DNA of 64,000 nucleotides from Paralithodes platypus (taxonomy: Eukaryota > Arthropoda > Malacostraca > Decapoda > Lithodidae). The position numbers and the translations under genes are program-made. Positions 35,702-47,186 of this stretch are shown one piece after another; within the stretch, counting starts at the first letter, position 1, and each line of letters opens with the position of its first letter. The notes beneath the pieces were generated by a model. That model was not told the origin of the DNA. It saw nothing but the letters and a program-made list of their open reading frames with translations, and searched no databases. The DNA lies in NCBI GenBank assembly GCA_032716605.1, contig CM064571.1, positions 11,950,220 to 12,014,219 on the forward strand, written 5' to 3'.

Positions 35702-35779
35702 CAGTCTAAACCCAGCTCACGTTCCCTGTTTATGGGTGCGCGATGGTCTAAACCCAGCTCACATTCCCTGTTTATGGGT

Positions 35780-35810
<31 letters not shown>

Positions 35811-35832
35811 TGTGTTATGGGTGAACAATCAA
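35702..35832. repeat. 42-bp tandem repeat (3 units)
   Basis: GTCTAAACCCAGCTCACGTT recurs at 35704, 35746 and 35788. Confidence 0.95.
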
Positions 35833-36779
35833 ACAGTTTCTCGTATTTCACTTATAGTGATTTTGCGACGGTAATTACATGTACACCAACAAAGTATCTT
35901 TCATGAAAGTGATAACACAATAATAATCATCGATGGGGCCCGTAACTGGTTGGTCATAAACTAATACCGAAATTAGTTATAATCCCCGGAAAATGTTATT
36001 TCTCCCATTGTCCAACGATCTTAAAACACTCAGATGTAAGTAATTTTCAGAGCAAATATACAATTTGTCTAGCCTTTGGATACAGGATGGGTTGAGGGGG
36101 GGGGGGGGGCGGCTTTGGCCCCCCCCCCCCTTTCCATGACTTATTGAAATCAGGATCTATTTTAACAGTAAGGGGCTTAATAAGATTTTCCCTGCCGTCA
36201 ATAGGGAGCTTTATAGGGAGAGTTTTTGTTTTTACAGTATTTTATATAGTGCACATATAATGTATCTCCGGAGGTTGAAACACATCTTAATATGATCTTT
36301 GCAACATCCGTATTCTATACTAGCCTTCAAATATTGAGAAATAATTAGTGGTAGTTTCGGTAGTAAGTACCGGGAAAATTAGGTTTTGTGCCCCCTACAG
36401 TTAAAATATATGGGGATTTCAATAAGTCCTGGGTGGGTGGTGGGGTGGGGGGGTAAGGGGGGCAAGCCCCCCTCAACTTATTATGTATCCCACGGCAAAC
36501 GGTTATGGCCAAATACAGCTTATTTTTCGATGTTTATCCTCTTTTAATTACCCCTCATTCTTATTTTCCCTGATATGCATAGCCCTTGTTGGGTTATGGG
36601 TAAATATGCATTTCCTACTATTATCACACATCCAAACACCCTTAAGAACCTCTAAAATTGCTAAAAATAAGCAAACATATTTTTTACCAATTTAATTACA
36701 TAAACTTTATATTGACCTGTATTCATATTATTAAGCATCTGGACTTAAACACTCGCCGCCTCACGGACGTGACTCCCCG

Positions 36780-36810
<31 letters not shown>

Positions 36811-36959
36811 TTTTTATCACATGTGGTTTAGCGAATAGAACATTTCGGTGTTTGTGTGTGCAGGGACGGGTTCACCTGTTGTTGCCGCCCTTGTACTTCT
36901 CTGTACAGTTTGCTGTCTAGTTGTTTGAGCTCACAGCCTGTAGTCCGCCTTCAAGTAAC

Positions 36960-36962
<3 letters not shown>

Positions 36963-36998
<36 letters not shown>

Positions 36999-37462
36999 TT
37001 CCAACTATCCCTCTCGGGCATAGGCTAATATCCTTTACACTCTACAACTGAACACGGTGAGGCCCGTGAGGTCTTGTTCCAGTCTAGGGAGTGAGACATG
37101 CGAAGCACCTATTCACGGCTCGAACCCAACACCATCTCTGAAGTTGTTTCGCCTCTGCGCTTCACAGTCTCACTCCCCAGGCTCGGACCCTCATCTCAGA
37201 ATGCCACCTATTGAGCAATTAACTCACTAGGCATTACCCCCTGTAGCATATTTTTAATATGGGAATATTCATACAGTGCTATTTAATCAGGGAACAATGA
37301 GGGTATTTTGTTTTGGCATTTCGGTGTGCTGTGGTAATGCACTGATATTAGGTACAGCACAAATTCCATCCCAATAATATCTTCCCATTGACGTATTGGG
37401 ATTCGAACCCGGGTCCATTGGATTACCAGTCCAGTGGCAAGACCACTCTGCCACACCTCCCC
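36963..37462 (-). mobile_element. tRNA-Thr-like-headed SINE, copy 2
   Basis: Poly-T (36963-36990) is the tail. On the minus strand the head starts GGGGAGGTGTGGCAGAGTGG, has a loop CTGGTAA (anticodon GGT) closed by TGGA/TCCA, and the B box GGTTCGAATCC. It is the best-preserved head of the three copies. The acceptor stem is incomplete, so it is not a functional tRNA gene. Confidence 0.88.
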
Positions 37463-37524
37463 AACATTTCAATAACATAGTAACATAGTAACATTTCAAT
37501 ATAGTTTATAGTATAACCTTATTT

Positions 37525-38074
37525 GGACAATATAAAGATGATGTAATTAAATTCATACATCGATTTTATCGTGGCCTACAGGTTTCTTATACCATGTATT
37601 TAATTCCTATATGTGTCTAAATGCGCGTAAAAATGTATTACTGATCCTGAAAAAAACAAAATATCCTCTATATCGCCTACGTCGCAAGAGGCTGGTGGCT
37701 TTGTTTACATCCGCCACGAAGAAGAAGAAGAAGAAGCGTTGGGGAAAATTTGGGTTTTGCCCCCTCCTGTTTAAATATATGATGATTTCAATAAATCTTG
37801 AGGGGGGAGGGGGGCTTGACCCCCCCCCCCCTTCTACATATTTTGTATCCAACGGTAAACGGTTATGGCCAAATAGTTATTTTTCGCGAGTGAAGGGACG
37901 TGTTTTTAGATTGTTGTTTAATGGGTAAATATGCATTTTCGCCTATTATCACACATCAAAACACCCTTCCACAACTCTAAACTAGATAAAAAAAACAATC
38001 GAAACGATTTTTTAGCAATTTAATTCTATCTATCTATCTATCAATCTATAGATATTATTATCTTTAAATTGACC
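37525..38074. mobile_element. Element Y: short derivative of element X
   Basis: It matches the left about 190 bp of X (through ATGCGCGTAAAAATGTATTA) and the right about 320 bp (GGTAAACGGTTATGGCCAAA, AATATGCATTT, ATTATCACACATC, AATTTAATT), missing the interior. The right end is interrupted by a (TATC)n tract. It is consistent with a MITE formed by internal deletion. Confidence 0.65.
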
Positions 38075-38279
38075 CTTTATTTTTGTCACAAATATTTTAG
38101 AAATATTTGAAGAAAAATATAGAATCTATATGCTCTGAAGATCATATGGAAACGTGTTTTAACCCTCGGCAAAACCAAGTAAAAAATATGGTACTAAATT
38201 GTCTTTATCGTAACAAGGTTATCAATATTCTCCTATAGACGACACCGACTTTCCTTCGTCTCCCGAGGTACAGTACTAG

Positions 38280-38590
38280 GGACATATATACTAGGTGCTA
38301 GGTGAGGGTTAGTTTTGTATCCCACGTACTGGGTACATACACTAGGTGTTACGTGAGGGTTAACTTTATATCCCACGTACTGAGTTTAGGTTAGGCTAGA
38401 TTAGGTTCTTTGGTTAGTTTACTGACAAGGGATCAGGTGGTAGGTATGGAATACTTAGGAACAGTACTAGAAACACTTATTACCTAGTAGGTAAGGGTTA
38501 GTGTTGTATCCCACGTACTAGGTAGGCCTACTACGGACACATTGTAAGTGTTAGGTGAGGGTTAGTATTGTATTCAATGTACTAGGTCTA
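38280..38590. repeat. Degenerate tandem repeat with GTACTAGGT and GAGGGTTAG
   Basis: About four imperfect units share GGTGAGGGTTAGT, GTATCCCACGTACT. A TTAGGTTAG-like stretch lies in the middle. Confidence 0.75.
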
Positions 38591-38639
38591 GGTTACTGAG
38601 TTTTTATGATTTTCAAAACCACTAAGGTTTCTATAAATT

Positions 38640-38920
38640 GGGTTTTATGGGTTTATAAATCGAGGAAACCCGGGCCAAATATCGAAATTAGGCTGCTGTG
38701 TTTTTCCACTCGCAAAATCCGAGCCAATTTTGCCAAAACTTGGCTCTGGTTTTCGAAATTTTGGGTAACCCCTGCCAATTTTCTAAATTAGGTAAATGTC
38801 TTTTTCGACTCTTAAAAAATCGCAAAACCCGAGCCAACTTTTGGCCAAAACTTGGCTCGGGTTTTCGATATCTTGGGTTTTATGGCTTTCCATAACCTTA
38901 AAACCCGAGCCAAGTTTTGC
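38640..38920. repeat. Inverted/tandem AACCCGAGCCAA repeats
   Basis: AACCCGAGCCAA and TTGGCTCGGGTT alternate, including a 12-bp-stem hairpin at about 38828-38865. Short ORFs across it are by-products. Confidence 0.75.
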
Positions 38921-39699
38921 TAAAATACGCTATTACGCATTTAACCCCTCATTTTCCCTGACCTTCATCGTCTTAAGATCGTTGGATAATGGGGATAACG
39001 GTTTTCCGGAGTTAGTAATTATATTCAAACACTGTACAGTATATTGAGGAAAAATAACAGATTCCAAAAATATAACCCTGGGAAAATTAGTGACATTAAA
39101 ATAAAAATGTTCCTAGTTCATTATATTCATGTTAAATTATATATTGCTGTCCAGTTTGCAAAAGTGTTCTGATCTGGTACAGTGGGAGGAAATCGTTATG
39201 GTCTTGTTTGGGCAGTAGTACCAGCAGAATACTTAGCCATTCATGACCTTTTTTCACTGGTGTCCTCATCTAGTTTCTGTTCCGTGTTAATATATTACTC
39301 GTGCATTTTCTGTCACCTCGGTCGAGATAGCAGTGTGTTGTTTGTGCCTTTTTGGTCGCCTATGTCGAGGGGCGTGGCTTTGGGGCAACAAACTAGAATA
39401 GGAACCCGTTGAGGGAATGTCAATTTAGGACTGCTCACCGTATTGTTAGGATAGGAGTTTGAGGCAAAGTTAATTTACTATCTTTGAACTAAATTTAATC
39501 AGAGCTTCTGTTAATTAAACTTAATTTATAGCCTCTATTGACTATTGTCTTGACTTACAAAAGGATCCACCCCAGTCTTGCCATTCGGGGTTAGGCCTTA
39601 GTTTATTGTGGTGCTTAGCCTATGCTATTTTCCTGAGTATCTGAGTATTGGTGGTGGGCTGACCCTTTGTCAGAGTGAGGGTTGGTGTCCTCTACTTCC
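38921..39699. other. Unassigned sequence
   Basis: No gene is recognised. About 38965-39015 is an inverted copy of about 35983-36025 (CCAACGATCTTAA on one strand), linking this region to element X. The ORFs at 39182 and 39608 have no recognisable motif. Confidence 0.5.
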
Positions 39700-40560
39700 C
39701 ATAGCCATTTCTATCATTTTCTCCCTCTGCATCTCTAATTTCCCAAATGGTGTAGGGATGCGGCGACCCCAGCGCCCGCCACTTTTTGGTGCAGATGGCA
39801 TCCTCTGTGGTGGAGGGGTGAGAAATCTCCACCCCCGCTTTCTCCTGCGAGACGTAGAAGTAGGCTAGAAGGGATCGGGGGCGGGGGGCCTGGTATCCTT
39901 CTCCCCTTGAATAAATCTACCAAAAAAATAAGGTAGAGATAGGGACGAGGGAATGCGTTCGTGGTCCCGGACCCTAAGAATAGTAGCTTTAAATGTGCGT
40001 GGATGTAGTACAAATGAAAAGCGAGAAGGCATTGGAAGGTTATTTGAAAGAAGGAAGTATGATGTGCTTGCGCTGAATGAAACAAAGATGAAAAGAGAGG
40101 GAGAAGTGAATTTTGGGAACATGATAGTTAGAAGTCTGGAGTAGATGAGGGAGTCTGGGGGAAAGAGGGAGTGGCTATTATTGTGAAGGAGGAGTTGAAA
40201 GAGTTTATAAAAGAGTTGAAAGAGGTGTCATCAAGGCTAATTTGGGTGCAAATGCAGTTTAAGGGAGCAAGGTGGGGTTTTGTAAGTGCTTATGGGCCAG
40301 GAAGTGAAAGGAAGTTAGACGAGGTGAAGGGTTTTTGGGAGGATTTGAGAGATTGTTTACAAGGGTTTGATGAAAATAAAAATAATATAGTTTTAGGGGA
40401 CCTAAATGCTAGGGTAAGAAATGAGCCTGTTGAGGGAGTCACCGGTAGTTTTGGTGTGGATGGTGTAAACGAGAGTGAAGAGAGACTGAAAAATGTATGT
40501 GGAGAGTGCAGAATGAGTGTAGGTAATACGTTCTTAAAAAAAAGTACACGTGGCATAGAC
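39700..40560 (+). pseudogene. LINE 5' region with AP-endonuclease domain
   Basis: The plus-strand ORFs 39953-40144 and 40171-40581 differ by one frameshift and form an endonuclease/exonuclease/phosphatase-fold N-terminus: RIVALNVRGCSTNEKREG, YDVLALNETKMK (metal-binding E), FVSAYGPGSE and IVLGDLNARV (G-D-x-N). It ends abruptly at about 40560, where the inverted LINE-1 tail begins. 39700-39950 is probably its 5' UTR. The matching RT lies at 42230-42505. Confidence 0.82.
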
Positions 40561-42229
40561 TTATATCTATCTATTGCCTGACGCCGTGATCCCAAAGGGG
40601 TGGCCACGAACGAACCGCTCCCATGCACTTCTGTGCATGGGCGTCGGTCGATGCCCCTCCTCCCAACCAGCACCACCTTCATCCATATACTTCCTCACTC
40701 CATCCTTTCACCTCTCTTTCAGTTTACCTCTCCCTCTCTGTCCTTCCACCTCGCTCTCGTACACCCTCTTATCATTCTCTCGCTTCCCATATGTTCCATA
40801 TGGCCGAACCATCTCAAGGTGTTCCTTTTCACACTTTCCAGCATATCTACCTCCACACCACACCTCCTTCTTACTTCCTCATTCGTCTGTCTATCCCTCC
40901 ATGTAACTCTGCGCGCACTTCTTAAGTAACTAATTTCCACCCCTCTCACTCTTGGTCTGAGTCTCTCCACCAACATCCATGCTTCACTTCCGTAAGTCAG
41001 TGTCGGGATTACCACACTGTCATGCAAGGACTTCTTCACTTCCATACTGACCACCCTATTTCTTGTTACTGCTTTCAACATTCCTACAACCCTCTTTCCC
41101 TGTTGCACCCTCACCCGCACTTCTTCATCCATGGTCTCATCTTTACTCAACACACTGCCCAGATACTTAAATGAGCTGACAATCTCCATAGCCTGACCGT
41201 TCAACTTCACCCCACACTCTGTGGCTTCACCCCTTTCGAAGACCATAACCTTGCTCTTCCCCGCATTTACCTTCAGATTCCGTTTTTTATTTTTACCAGA
41301 TCCTGCAACTCCCATTCATTATCGCTCATCAGAACTGTATCATCAGCAAACATAAGTACAGGTAGCTTCCACTCGTTTCCCTCCCTTATCAGCAATACAC
41401 CAACATCCACTGCTCTTCCTTGCATTTCTTTCATGACTCCATCCATATATACAATGAACAAACCACGGGTACATCACACACCCGTTTCAACCCAACATTC
41501 AGATCAAAGAACTCGCTTTGCTCATTCTCCACAAGTACTGCCACCTTTGCACCCTCATACATGCTCTTCACTGCTTTCAGCAACTTGCCATCTACTCCGC
41601 ATATTCTAAGTACTTTCCACATACCTTCTCTATCCACTCTGTCATAGGCCTTCTCCAAGTCCATAAAGGCAACATACACCTTTTGTTGCTTCTCCAGATA
41701 TTTCTCCACAACACAATTCAGGGTAAAAACCTGATCTACACATCCTCTTCCCTTCCTAAAACCGCCCTGCTCGTCACCTATTCATTCCTCCGTTCACGCT
41801 CTCACTCTCTCAATCACTACCCAAATGTACACCTTCCCTACTACGCTTAGAAGACATATTCCTCGGTGGTTACCACACACTCCTCTTTCCCCTTTACCCT
41901 TATATATGGGGACTATTATGCCTGTCTTCCAGTCATCAGGTGCACTCCCCTTTTCCCATGCTAGTTTGCACATTTTCCATACCCATTCGATCACTATCTC
42001 ACCATCATACCTCAGCATTTCCCCACACACTCCATCTATTCCTGGTGCTTTCCCCAACTTCACTCTGTTCATGGCTTCACACACTAATTCTGACCTCCTG
42101 ATCCCCACCTCCTACTCCACTACTTCTCTTTTTCTCCCTCCCATACCCCATCCAACTATGTTTGCTGGCTCTTCATTCCTTACATTTAGCACTTGCCCAT
42201 TCTTATCTTTCACACTCTTACTGTTTCCC
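40560..42229 (-). pseudogene. LINE-1 reverse transcriptase (second copy, inverted)
   Basis: This minus-strand LINE ORF2 has several breaks. 5' to 3': KLGKAPGIDGVCGEMLRYDG (about 42050), MDLEKAYDRVDREGMW (about 41660), DLNVGLKRVCDVP (about 41490), MFADDTVLMSDNEWEL (catalytic FADD, about 41340), LKVNAGKSKVMVFE, then a 198-residue C-terminal piece with VVIPTLTYGSEAW and TLRWFGHMEHMGSERM. The tail (TATC)n lies at 40560-40577. It serves as the intact reference for the split copies at 10102/19912 and 42908/45643. Confidence 0.88.
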
Positions 42230-42499
42230 TTGCAAGAAGTATTCAGAGAAGCATAAGGAGATATTTTGGGCTTTTATGGATTTAGAAAAAGCGTATGATC
42301 GTGTGGATCGTGAAGCAATGTGGAAGGTGTTAAGGATTTATGAAATTGGAGGAAATTTGTTAAAAGCAGTTAGGAGTTTTTATGAAGGGAGCAGAGTATG
42401 TGTTAGAGTAGGAAATTGTGAGTTGAGTGAATGGTTTCAGGTAAATTTAGGTTTGCGACAGGGTTGTGTAATGTCACCATGGCTGTTTAATATGTTTAT

Positions 42500-42505
<6 letters not shown>
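42230..42505 (+). pseudogene. LINE reverse transcriptase fragment (plus strand)
   Basis: FWAFMDLEKAYDRVDREAMW, SFYEGSRVCVRVGN and [19 protein letters not shown] are RT motifs of a LINE related to but distinct from LINE-1. It follows the inverted LINE-1 directly, and collapses into a TA microsatellite at 42505. It is likely the continuation of the element whose endonuclease is at 39953, with about 1 kb in between lost. Confidence 0.75.
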
Positions 42506-42556
<51 letters not shown>

Positions 42557-42569
42557 CAGTATATATACA

Positions 42570-42620
<51 letters not shown>
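42503..42620. repeat. (TA)n microsatellite
   Basis: Long TA runs interrupted by CAGTATATACAGT. Confidence 0.97.
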
Positions 42621-42623
<3 letters not shown>

Positions 42624-42907
42624 TTATTTATTTATTTTCATTAGTTCACTTGTGTATGTACATAAATTTAGGTTATATTATTCATAAGGTATTTGTTATA
42701 GAAGACAATGCTATAATTGTTTTGTATTCATAGATTATTGATTTGTTCAATTAATATAATGATTAATGATAACAGCGAACATTTTAGACAAATTACAATG
42801 TAAATAATATCTAATTGTATAAACATATGCTGTGTTAAAGAAAAAGTGTAAAGTAAAAATAATTGGTAAAGGCAGTAAGATGGCAACACTTTTTGTGTAC
42901 CGTAAAT

Positions 42908-42973
42908 ATGGTCAGTATGGAAATGAAGAAGTCCTTGCATGACAGTGTGGTAATCCCGAGACTGACCTAATTA
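42908..42973 (+). pseudogene. LINE-1 3' fragment, first half
   Basis: ATGGTCAGTATGG through GTCCTTGCATGACAGTGTGG matches the complement of about 40990-41060. It continues at 45643 beyond the inserted element. Confidence 0.85.
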
Positions 42974-44103
42974 AGGCGGTATCCCACTGTGACTTTTCGA
43001 TGGCGAAAGCCCTGCGACGGGCGGCGACAGTTTTTTATTTTCTATGTCCAAAAATGTCGCCATATTCGCTCAAATATTCTCCAATTGTCGCGGAAACCGC
43101 ACAGTATTCGCCCTAGCGTCGCCCATGTTTGCCCATATTCCCCCAGATTCGCCGTTATTATTGAGCATGCTCAAAAAACGGCGGCAAATTCAAAATGTTG
43201 GCGAATTTCGTCCTATTTTCTCACGGTATTCGCCTTGGCTCGCACGAGAGTTGCACAATTTGTACCATTGTCGTCTGATTCGCCTTGATTCGCCAATTTG
43301 CAAAGTTGCAAATTTGCAAATTCCAATTATTGCCAACGCTGCTTTTTGAGCGAATAGGGCGACAGAAGCGCGCCAGTAGCACGAATGCAGCGAATGTGTC
43401 GACGAATTATTGCCAATACCATACGAATGACATGAGATATGTGGCGAACTGAGGCGATAGGTTGGTTTTTATATGACTGTTGATGTGTCTCTCACTATAC
43501 TCTGTTTCTTTTCAACTGACGGTAAAAAAATGCAGTTCCCATCCGGATTTCTCAGTTATTTTGAAGAATTTGTAGTTAAATGTGGTGCTAATTATATAAA
43601 CTCGGAGTTAATATGATGCAGACACATGGTTTTCATATTTTTCCATTAAGTATCGAGAAATTAGGGATTCAATACCGTCAGATGAAATGAAACTGAGCAT
43701 ACCGTATATACCGGCGTATAAAGAAACATTTCTAAGCCTTAAATAAACCCTGCAAAACCATCGGTGGTCTTGTACAAAGAATATAATTTCAATGCAAGTG
43801 AATTTGGAGCGCCGAGATTCATCAACTGATTTTCCGAGTGACCAAAATCGCCGAAATACGACCATTTAATCATAAGTAATATATACATAACAGTAGGTTA
43901 TGTATACTTACCTAATTAATTCTTCATAATATTTCATAATAAACTTATATAACACGAGTATAAGTTCAAATTAAAAGTCAGTGTACTTGAACCATTACCG
44001 AAATACGTGTTGTGTGTGTTATTGTTGTGTGGCTATGTCGAGTGTGCATGTGAGGCATAGTTATTTCAAAAGGCCCTGCCTAAGCTGTATTTTAGGGAAC
44101 GTT

Positions 44104-44202
44104 CGAATGGGGTGAACGTCTTAAAATTTCAAAAGGAATGGTGCTAAACATGACTGAGAAAGGGGTTTAGAATAAAACCTTCAAGTGGAAATCTCTCCTT
44201 AC
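44104..44202. mobile_element. MITE family B fragment
   Basis: GGGGTGAACGTCTTAAAATT, GTGCTAAACATGA and CTCTCCTTAC match the right arm of family B. The rest is absent. Confidence 0.6.
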
Positions 44203-44235
44203 ATCGACAAATGATAACTCGAATTAGAGGAAACA

Positions 44236-44572
44236 AACTATCATTATAGGTCAGGTCAGGTCAGGTGAAGGTATTGAGGGATAATCCTTTACAACGGCAC
44301 CTCGTATCTATATTCTACTTTTCCCATTTTTCTGAAGAGTGTAGAGAGGGGAGAACCGGAGAAGGGGTGTTGGAGAGAGAGGAAGCTGTTGGAGTGGCTT
44401 TATGTGTGTTTAGTCTGTATTCGTCGTCAGGATGTCCCCTGACTGGGTGCGAGCATGTGAAACATGCTAGGACGTACTACCACACCCACTTAATGTCCGC
44501 CGTGGCAGGGATTCGATCCCGGGTCTTGCAGATTCACACGTAAGCGTGCTCACCACTAGACCGCTGCGGCGG
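44236..44572 (-). mobile_element. tRNA-headed SINE, different family
   Basis: On the minus strand CCGCCGCAGCGGTCTAGTGG gives an acceptor strand and A box; the B box is GGATCGAATCCC and CGGCGG closes the acceptor. A body of about 260 bp follows, and the tail is CCTGA repeats (GGTCAGGTCAGGTCAGG at about 44250). The anticodon arm pairs poorly. Confidence 0.7.
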
Positions 44573-45063
44573 TTAATTTAATAGTTACTTCTACTTAACC
44601 CTCTGAAGATTAGGATGCATTTTGACAGTATATTCGGACTACCTATAGAGGATTGTATCCAGCTTAGGAATGATCTGTGGAACTAGAAGGGTAAAGAGTA
44701 TCTCAATTAACCCTCTGACCTCCATAATTTTATACACTTCCTAATCTGAATACAATAGTCTTATAATTGCAAGGACACAACAAATAAATCCAAAATTGTA
44801 TCTTGTGGGAATACACCTATTCCATAGATGCACAGACACTCAAACATACCCACACAATTATCATTACATTTTGATTCGAGGGCATATGTTTTTGCAATAG
44901 ACTTTATTATGTAAACGAGATTGTGAACTTCGAATGATAATATAAAACTAAGTTAATGTTCTCTATGGGACTGTTAATTGTTCAGAATAATTCGTCAGTA
45001 TCATTGTTGTTCTCCCAAGTATTGTTCAGATATTCCGGGATAAGGCTTGTACACATTGATCCA

Positions 45064-45114
45064 TAGATACACACACACACAGAATGTCCAGCTTTTCCAC
45101 ATTTCGCCTTTTCA

Positions 45115-45173
<59 letters not shown>

Positions 45174-45320
45174 TACAGCACGCATACATGCACACACACT
45201 CTACAACACACACACATACACACAGAATGTCCAGCTTTTCTACATTTCGCCTATTCACACACACACACACACACACACACACTATAACACGCATACATGC
45301 GCACACACACACACATGGCA
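45064..45320. repeat. (AC)n microsatellite cluster
   Basis: Several AC tracts (longest about 45127-45168) separated by two copies of an approximately 170-bp segment containing GAATGTCCAGCTTTTC and CATTTCGCC. ORFs rich in His-Thr or Cys-Val here are artefacts. Confidence 0.95.
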
Positions 45321-45642
45321 TTCGCCATATTCGCGCAACCTCCGCGGTGTTTCACATCACATCGTCCAACATTCGAAGGACAATCGCCCTGCAATCGCTA
45401 CTGTTGCCATCATCGATCGCCACATTCGACCTGATTCGCCATCAATTGTCGCACATCATTCGTCATTATCGCCATAATCGCACTGTGACCGTACTTCTGT
45501 CGCACTGCAATCGACAAAATTCGCCATTTTCAACTTCATTCGCTTCTGAAAACGCCCTATTCACCGCAAATTAACGGACATAGAAAAAAAACACTGTCGC
45601 AGGGCGTTCGCCATCGGCAATTCGCACAGTGGGACACCGCCT

Positions 45643-46079
45643 TTACAGAAGCGAAGCATGGACGTTGGTGGAGAGACTCAGACCAAGAGTGAGAGGGGTG
45701 GGAATGAGTTACTTGAGAAGTGCGTGCGGAGTTACATGGAGGGATAGACAGACGAATGAGGAAGTAAGGAGGAGAAGTGGTGTGGAGGTAGATGTCCTGG
45801 AAAGTGTGAAAAGGAACACCTTGAGATGGTCCTGCCATATGGATCGTATGGAAAGCGAGAGAATGACTAGGAGAGTGTACGAGAGCGAGGTGGAAGGACA
45901 GAGAGGGCGAGGTAAACCGAAAGAGAGGTGGAAGGATGGAGTGAAGAAGTATATGGAAGAAGGCGGTGCTGGTTGGGAGAAGGGGCATCGACTGACTGGG
46001 GACAGAGGTGCATGAGCGTGTTTCGTTCGTGGCCACCCCTTCAGGGATCGCGGTGTCAGGCAATAGATAGATAGATAGA
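45643..46079 (+). pseudogene. LINE-1 3' end with (GATA)n tail
   Basis: It resumes at TTACAGAAGCGAAGCATGG and runs through ERLRPRVRGVGMSYLRSACG, TWRDRQTNEEVRRR, TLRWSCHMDRMESERM and a GKPKERWKDGVKKYM block to a TGA at about 46013, then CAGGCAATAGATAGATAGAT. With 42908-42973 it is a 5'-truncated LINE-1 copy of about 500 bp. Confidence 0.88.
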
Positions 46080-46314
46080 AATATGCTAGTTAGCATCTCA
46101 CAGATGATATAGAAGGGGTATTTAAGCCTCTGACTCCTACAGTATTTTTGCTTTACCCTGAAGATGTTTTGAGAGAATAGAAGAAAGCTTGGTGTTCCTA
46201 TGTTTAATTTTTCCTGCGAGTTTTGATATATATATATACGGTATATCAAAGAAGCCTCAATAACTTTATATCTATCCAAAAGTCATACATAGAGTCATTG
46301 ATATTAGAAGTTCT

Positions 46315-46744
46315 TTAACCCTTTCGCTGCGGGTGACGTTCTGGAATGTTTTGGCAAGTTACAGCAATTTCCAGGCTTTAAAAGCCTGTAAAAAACGTAA
46401 AAATCGAGTGTCAGTGGGTGGGAGCGTGAGGGGCCCACCTCCGACCCTCAGAGCACCGTGCGGCTCACTGAGCTAGGCTGTGTCTCAGGCGAGTCTCTCT
46501 CTGTCTCTCTCATAAGTGCAGCCAAGCGAGCGAGTGTTATATAATAGCGGGGTTCCCGCGTTTCACTGGGATCACTGCGGGTGAACCAGACCACGTATAC
46601 GGTCCGTTCTGGTGTCATTTTGAAGCTATTTTCGCCTAGTTTTCGGCAGAATACACTTCATTTAATGCAGATGCTTGATTTATCATTCAGGAGTGCCTGA
46701 ATATGCCCTAAATAGCCCAAACATAGCTGCAGCCAATGGGTTAA
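46315..46744. mobile_element. MITE family D (TTAACCCTTT ends), copy 1
   Basis: TTAACCCTTTCGCTGCGGG at the left and AATGGGTTAA at the right. The body includes TTTCCAGGCTTTAAAAGCCT and GGAGTGCCTGAATATGCC. TTAA plus CCCT is the piggyBac-like signature. Non-coding. Confidence 0.75.
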
Positions 46745-46752
46745 TGTCTCTG

Positions 46753-47186
46753 TTAACCCTTGTCTAGCGGGGGGTTTTGGGCTTATTTGGGCATATTCAG
46801 GCCCTCCTGCATGATAAATCAAGTATCTGCATGAAGAAAAAAAAATATTTAGCAAAAAAAAAAAGGCGCTAAAAGCTTCAAAATGAGACCAGAACGAGCT
46901 ACGTAGCACTCGTGGTTCTCATACAGTGATACCAGTAACATGGGACTTTAGCGTATAGCGGCATATTTTTCCCAGCTATGCTCACTACTGGCTACACTGC
47001 CGGCCTCTCGAGAACACAGGGAACATGAGTTAATGGGCGGCGGTAAGCCCTGGGAGTCGGCTGTCTGGCCCACTGTGCTCCCGGCCATTTGCACTCAATT
47101 TTAACCCTTTAAAAGCCTTAATAATGCTCCTAACTTGCTGCAAATTGGAACCGGACGTAAGTCCGACACCGATCTTTAAGGGTTAA
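46753..47186. mobile_element. MITE family D, copy 2, inverted next to copy 1
   Basis: TTAACCCTTGTCTAGCGGGG to AAGGGTTAA. The blocks of copy 1 appear in reverse complement and reverse order, so copies 1 and 2 are head to head with 8 bp between them. Confidence 0.75.

Larger units (their letters stand above)
33442..36717. mobile_element. Element X: 3.28-kb TIR-bounded non-coding element
   Basis: The left end carries CAATATAAAGTTTATGTAAT followed by TAAATT, and the right end carries the exact reverse complement (about 27 bp). About 190 bp at the left and about 320 bp at the right are also found, in the same order, in the 0.55-kb element Y (37525-38074). The interior holds a foldback, TTAGG runs and tandem duplications but no transposase. 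No target duplication was identified, so the class is open. Confidence 0.6.
42974..45642. mobile_element. 2.67-kb Harbinger-like non-autonomous element in a LINE
   Basis: Ends are AGGCGGTATCCCACTGTG (left) and its near complement ending ACCGCCT (right); the arms match for about 80 bp, including GATGGCGAA, CCCTGCGAC and TTTCTATGTCC. TTA lies on both sides (42971-42973 and 45643-45645), the 3-bp TWA duplication known for PIF/Harbinger. GCGAC/TCGCC words are abundant near both ends. No transposase; inside are a MITE-B fragment, a SINE and an (AC)n array. Confidence 0.75.

Noticed and set aside
44500..44572. Functional tRNA-His gene (minus)
   Set aside because: The anticodon stem does not pair and a SINE body follows.
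45047..45574. 175-codon His/Thr-rich ORF
   Set aside because: It is a reading of (AC)n microsatellites and the GCGAC/TCGCC-rich end of a DNA element.
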